NCBI RefSeq assembly: GCF_954871325.1
Contig: NC_088775.1
Coordinates: 12,563,561-12,627,560 of the forward strand
Origin: Gordionus sp. m RMFG-2023
Lineage: Eukaryota > Nematomorpha > Gordioida > Chordodea > Parachordodidae
Reading direction: 5' to 3'
Length of the DNA stretch: 64,000 nucleotides
The notes beneath the pieces are model-generated. The model was not told the origin of the DNA. It was given only the letters and a program-made list of their open reading frames with translations, and searched no databases. How positions within the stretch are numbered: the stretch's first letter is position 1; each line of letters starts with the position of its first letter. Position numbers and translations under genes: made by a program. Of the stretch, positions 61,503 through 64,000 are shown one piece after another.

Positions 61503-61707
61503 TAGTGTCATTAAACGACTCGATTCAGCTGATATTTAAAAAACGGCGAAATCCACATTTTTAAGGAAAATATTATCGAAATTTGGCCATTAGATTTTCC
61601 AACTCTTTCTGCCATCTGTGATCCAAATATTCAAGTTTTGGTAATTTGCTTTGAACCATAATTTAGAGTTAGCAATTTTATAAATCAGCAGAGTAGAGTT
61701 TAACAAA
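61503..61707. repeat. F2 palindromic MITE, diverged
   Basis: TCATTAAACGACTCGATTCAGC at the left and GTAGAGTTTAACAAAAC at the right, with the inner arms partly decayed. Confidence 0.5.
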
Positions 61708-61709
61708 AC

Positions 61710-62910
61710 TAGGAAAATGATGTATATACAGGGCTCTCAAACCTAGATGCAAAATTTTTAGGCCTTCCGGATGAGATAATAAAAACCGGACAGGGAAAAA
61801 TAGTTTTTAAAAAAAGGTCCTTATCAAATTTTTATTATTTTTTATAATTTAAATATTAACACCATTTGAATAGCCTTTATTTCTCTTTGTTATTCTAAAT
61901 TCTTTATATTTGTGTAGCTAAGGCGTTTCAGATTTGACCTGTTTAATAATAGAATCTCAAGTGATAATTTAACTGATTAGCCAACAAAAGGAATTTGATA
62001 AAAATAAGAAGAAAAAAATAAAATTTATAATATTCCTAATATTTAAAAAAAATATATTAAATTAGGAGTGCCTAGTTACCTTAAAATAGTGATCGAATCG
62101 ATATCATCCAACATCAATTCCGTTTTTAATATTACTGACATTGTCATTCACATTCCTTCGTATTCGGATGATGGTTTTTATATTATTTATTAAGTTTATA
62201 AAAAAAAATTTTTTAAAAAAATAATAAATAAAATTCAGTGATGGAAATGTATGATTACAGATTTCGGATATATGTTAACTTGATCAACGATTTCACACTA
62301 TTTACCTTTAAATGCTTTGAATACAGTGATTTTGTGACTAGTGAAATTGGGATGTTTCATTTAAGGTTTGGATTTGAATAATGGAACTTTAATATATAAA
62401 TATGATATAATATAGCAAAACATGTTAGTTGAAAGAAAATCTTCAATAAATTTTTGATCAAAAATCTTCGAGACCTTGTCAATCCGATTATTTTTGAAAC
62501 TTAATCTGTTTAACCTAGGATATTCAAACTTTGTGCTATATGATACCCTCTAATTTGTGTCATAGTTGGAATTTTTTTTATAAAAGAAAGAAGACTTAAT
62601 AATTATTGTTTAGTCCACTTTTTTGAGTGTGTCCTAATTGTTCTTTAATTTTGAATAGAGTAAAAATTAGACAAATATAGCATATTTTTAAAGAATCAAA
62701 ATGTTGTATTTAGGTAATAAAGTTAATTGTTATTCTTATTATGTTTTTATTATATAAAAGTATATATGCCATACACTGGCAATGGCAGACTAGCCATAAT
62801 GCCACGGACTATCCATAATGCCAAGAAGGTATTTTTCCTAAGAAGCCTTGAAAAAAGGCCGATCAGAAAAAAAGATATAATTTTTTTTTATTATATAAGT
62901 TATGACTTTT
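61710..62910. other. Intergenic, no gene supported
   Basis: AT-rich. CAGGGCTCTCAAACCTAGATG at 61,730 resembles a hAT-type terminus, but its partner was not found. No coding or RNA gene seen. Confidence 0.5.
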
Positions 62911-62914
62911 TTCT

Positions 62915-63065
62915 AGTGCTGTAAACGTTACTACAAAAAAGAATTGCGTTACCGTTCCTCGTTACATCTGAAAAATAGAACGCGTTACAGTTACTCGTTA
63001 CCATTTTACATGAGGAACGCGCGTTACCGACTTTTCAAAAAAGTAACGGGCTACTCGTTACTTAA
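62915..63065. repeat. GTAACG-motif MITE
   Basis: Repeated CGTTAC / GTAACG words in both orientations (AACGTTACTAC, CGTTACCGTTCCTCGTTAC, AAGTAACGGGCTACTCGTTAC). A hAT-like non-autonomous repeat by general look; termini not defined. Confidence 0.5.
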
Positions 63066-63239
63066 AAAAATTAAATGTTATATATAATGCAAAAAAATAT
63101 TTATTTTTTTCCGACAATATATAATAAAATAAAACTATACAAAAAGAACATATAAGATAAGATCTTTTTATAATAAAATTTTCATATCTAACTACTTCAA
63201 CTCTATTCGCCGCTCTCACTTTCTCCCACAAATATAACA

Positions 63240-64000
63240 CTCATTCCCCACCTTTTCTCAATTCTTCCATTCCTGCTTTTCCATGCCATCTCATCTCCAA
63301 TTCAACAACTATTTACTTTCATCATAAGAAGGGATCCAACAAGGCGATTATCTGCGCTCGATACTTTTCTGCATTGGATTCAACGAAATGGTCAAAAACA
63401 TTTCTTCCAACTGCAATCTTCCCCTGCATACTTGGTACATAGACGACGGAATACTCTTTGGTCCCCCTAACGAGGTTGCTAAGGCACTCACCATCATCAA
63501 AACACATTCCTATGCTATCGGTCTCTCACTCAATGAACAAAAAACGGAGATCTGCCCATTTCATTGCTCCATCCCATTCGCCCTCAACTTCCACACAACC
63601 GAACTCTCATCCCTCAGTCATCTCGGGCTCTCCAGTCGATGGTCTGGAATCCATCAACCAGTTCTTCACTAACGCATCATCTACTTCATTTCAAAAACAT
63701 CTCTAAGTTTCTCCCTCCCCATCAAGCTTTTTTTCTCCTCAAAAACTTTTACTACATTCCTAAAATTCTCTACGCCCTTCAATCCACCTCAATTTTCAAA
63801 TTTTCCGACTCATTAAAATCATTTGAAATCTCCGACAAATCTCTTGCTGAAGAGATCCTTAATCTCCGTTTAACCATAATTCATGGTTACCAGCATCACT
63901 TCCATGCAAGCTCGGGGGCCTCGGCTTACGCTCACCTCTAACCCTTTTTATCAGTGGTTTCATCGCCTCTCGTCTTTCATCTGACTCACAAGCCAGCTTT
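63240..64000 (+). mobile_element. LINE-type reverse transcriptase fragment, runs off the window
   Basis: Plus-strand frames give EGIQQGD (about 63,333), then LHTWYIDDGILFGPPNEV (about 63,430) and IGLSLNEQKTEICP (about 63,520). These are the conserved QGD, YxDD and GL.LN..K blocks of a reverse transcriptase. The continuing frame (63,564-63,941) matches the linker after the RT domain. GC content is higher than in flanking DNA. The copy is broken, several frames being needed. The YIDDG..GP pattern fits the same LINE family as the nuclease-end fragments at 16,250-17,700 and 30,110-30,560. Its continuation lies beyond the window. Confidence 0.75.

Noticed and set aside
63322-63507. Minus-strand 61-residue frame
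   Set aside because: Antisense shadow of the reverse-transcriptase fragment.
1-64000. CRISPR arrays, operons, tRNA or rRNA genes
   Set aside because: The window is spliced eukaryotic DNA; no spaced direct-repeat array or recognisable structural RNA was seen, though tRNAs cannot be excluded by eye.

Overview
This is AT-rich nuclear DNA from an animal. Introns are long, short exons are separated by kilobases, and a dense load of cut-and-paste transposons, MITEs, LINE fragments and poly(C)/poly(G) runs fills the rest. The gene content (an ADAMTS-like zinc metalloprotease, a Kunitz protein, a cysteine-module/F-type-lectin-like secreted protein) and the LINE type suggest an ecdysozoan, most likely an arthropod such as a marine crustacean or chelicerate. 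The species cannot be fixed from the sequence alone.

Layout. (1) 1-15,711, plus strand: the 3' part of an ADAMTS-like metalloprotease gene, ten recognisable exons, 5' end outside the window. Its introns hold nested Tc1/mariner-type elements, a 0.6-kb inverted duplication and a hAT element carrying a relic BED-finger gene. (2) 15.7-35.7 kb: gene-poor, with LINE fragments, a degraded ZMYM-type hAT transposon, two hAT elements with perfect 8-bp target duplications, and a diverged segmental duplication (about 25.4-29.7 and 31.0-33.5 kb). (3) 35,730-37,847, plus: a complete four-exon gene for a 274-residue secreted protein with an acidic Asp/Tyr-rich middle and a C-terminal Kunitz domain. (4) 41.7-46.5 kb, minus: a pogo-type transposase relic, a two-exon 173-residue basic orphan gene and an intronless 284-residue coiled-coil orphan gene, with a CpG-rich palindromic segment just past the latter's 3' end. 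(5) 46,769-61,277, plus: a ten-exon gene for a secreted protein of about 489 residues, with six cysteine-rich EB/EGF-like modules followed by an F5/8C (fucolectin)-like region. Every internal intron is phase 1. It shares a 258-bp divergent promoter region with the 284-residue orphan. (6) 61.3-64.0 kb: MITEs and a LINE reverse-transcriptase fragment running off the window.

The three recognisable host genes all encode extracellular proteins (protease, inhibitor-fold protein, cysteine-module lectin-like protein). That set is typical of matrix, immune, venom or parasite-host functions, but joint function is inference. Exon models come from reading frames, splice-site dinucleotides and phase agreement only. 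One short exon of the protease was not found. No retrovirus-like, Polinton or toxin-gene fossil was recognised.
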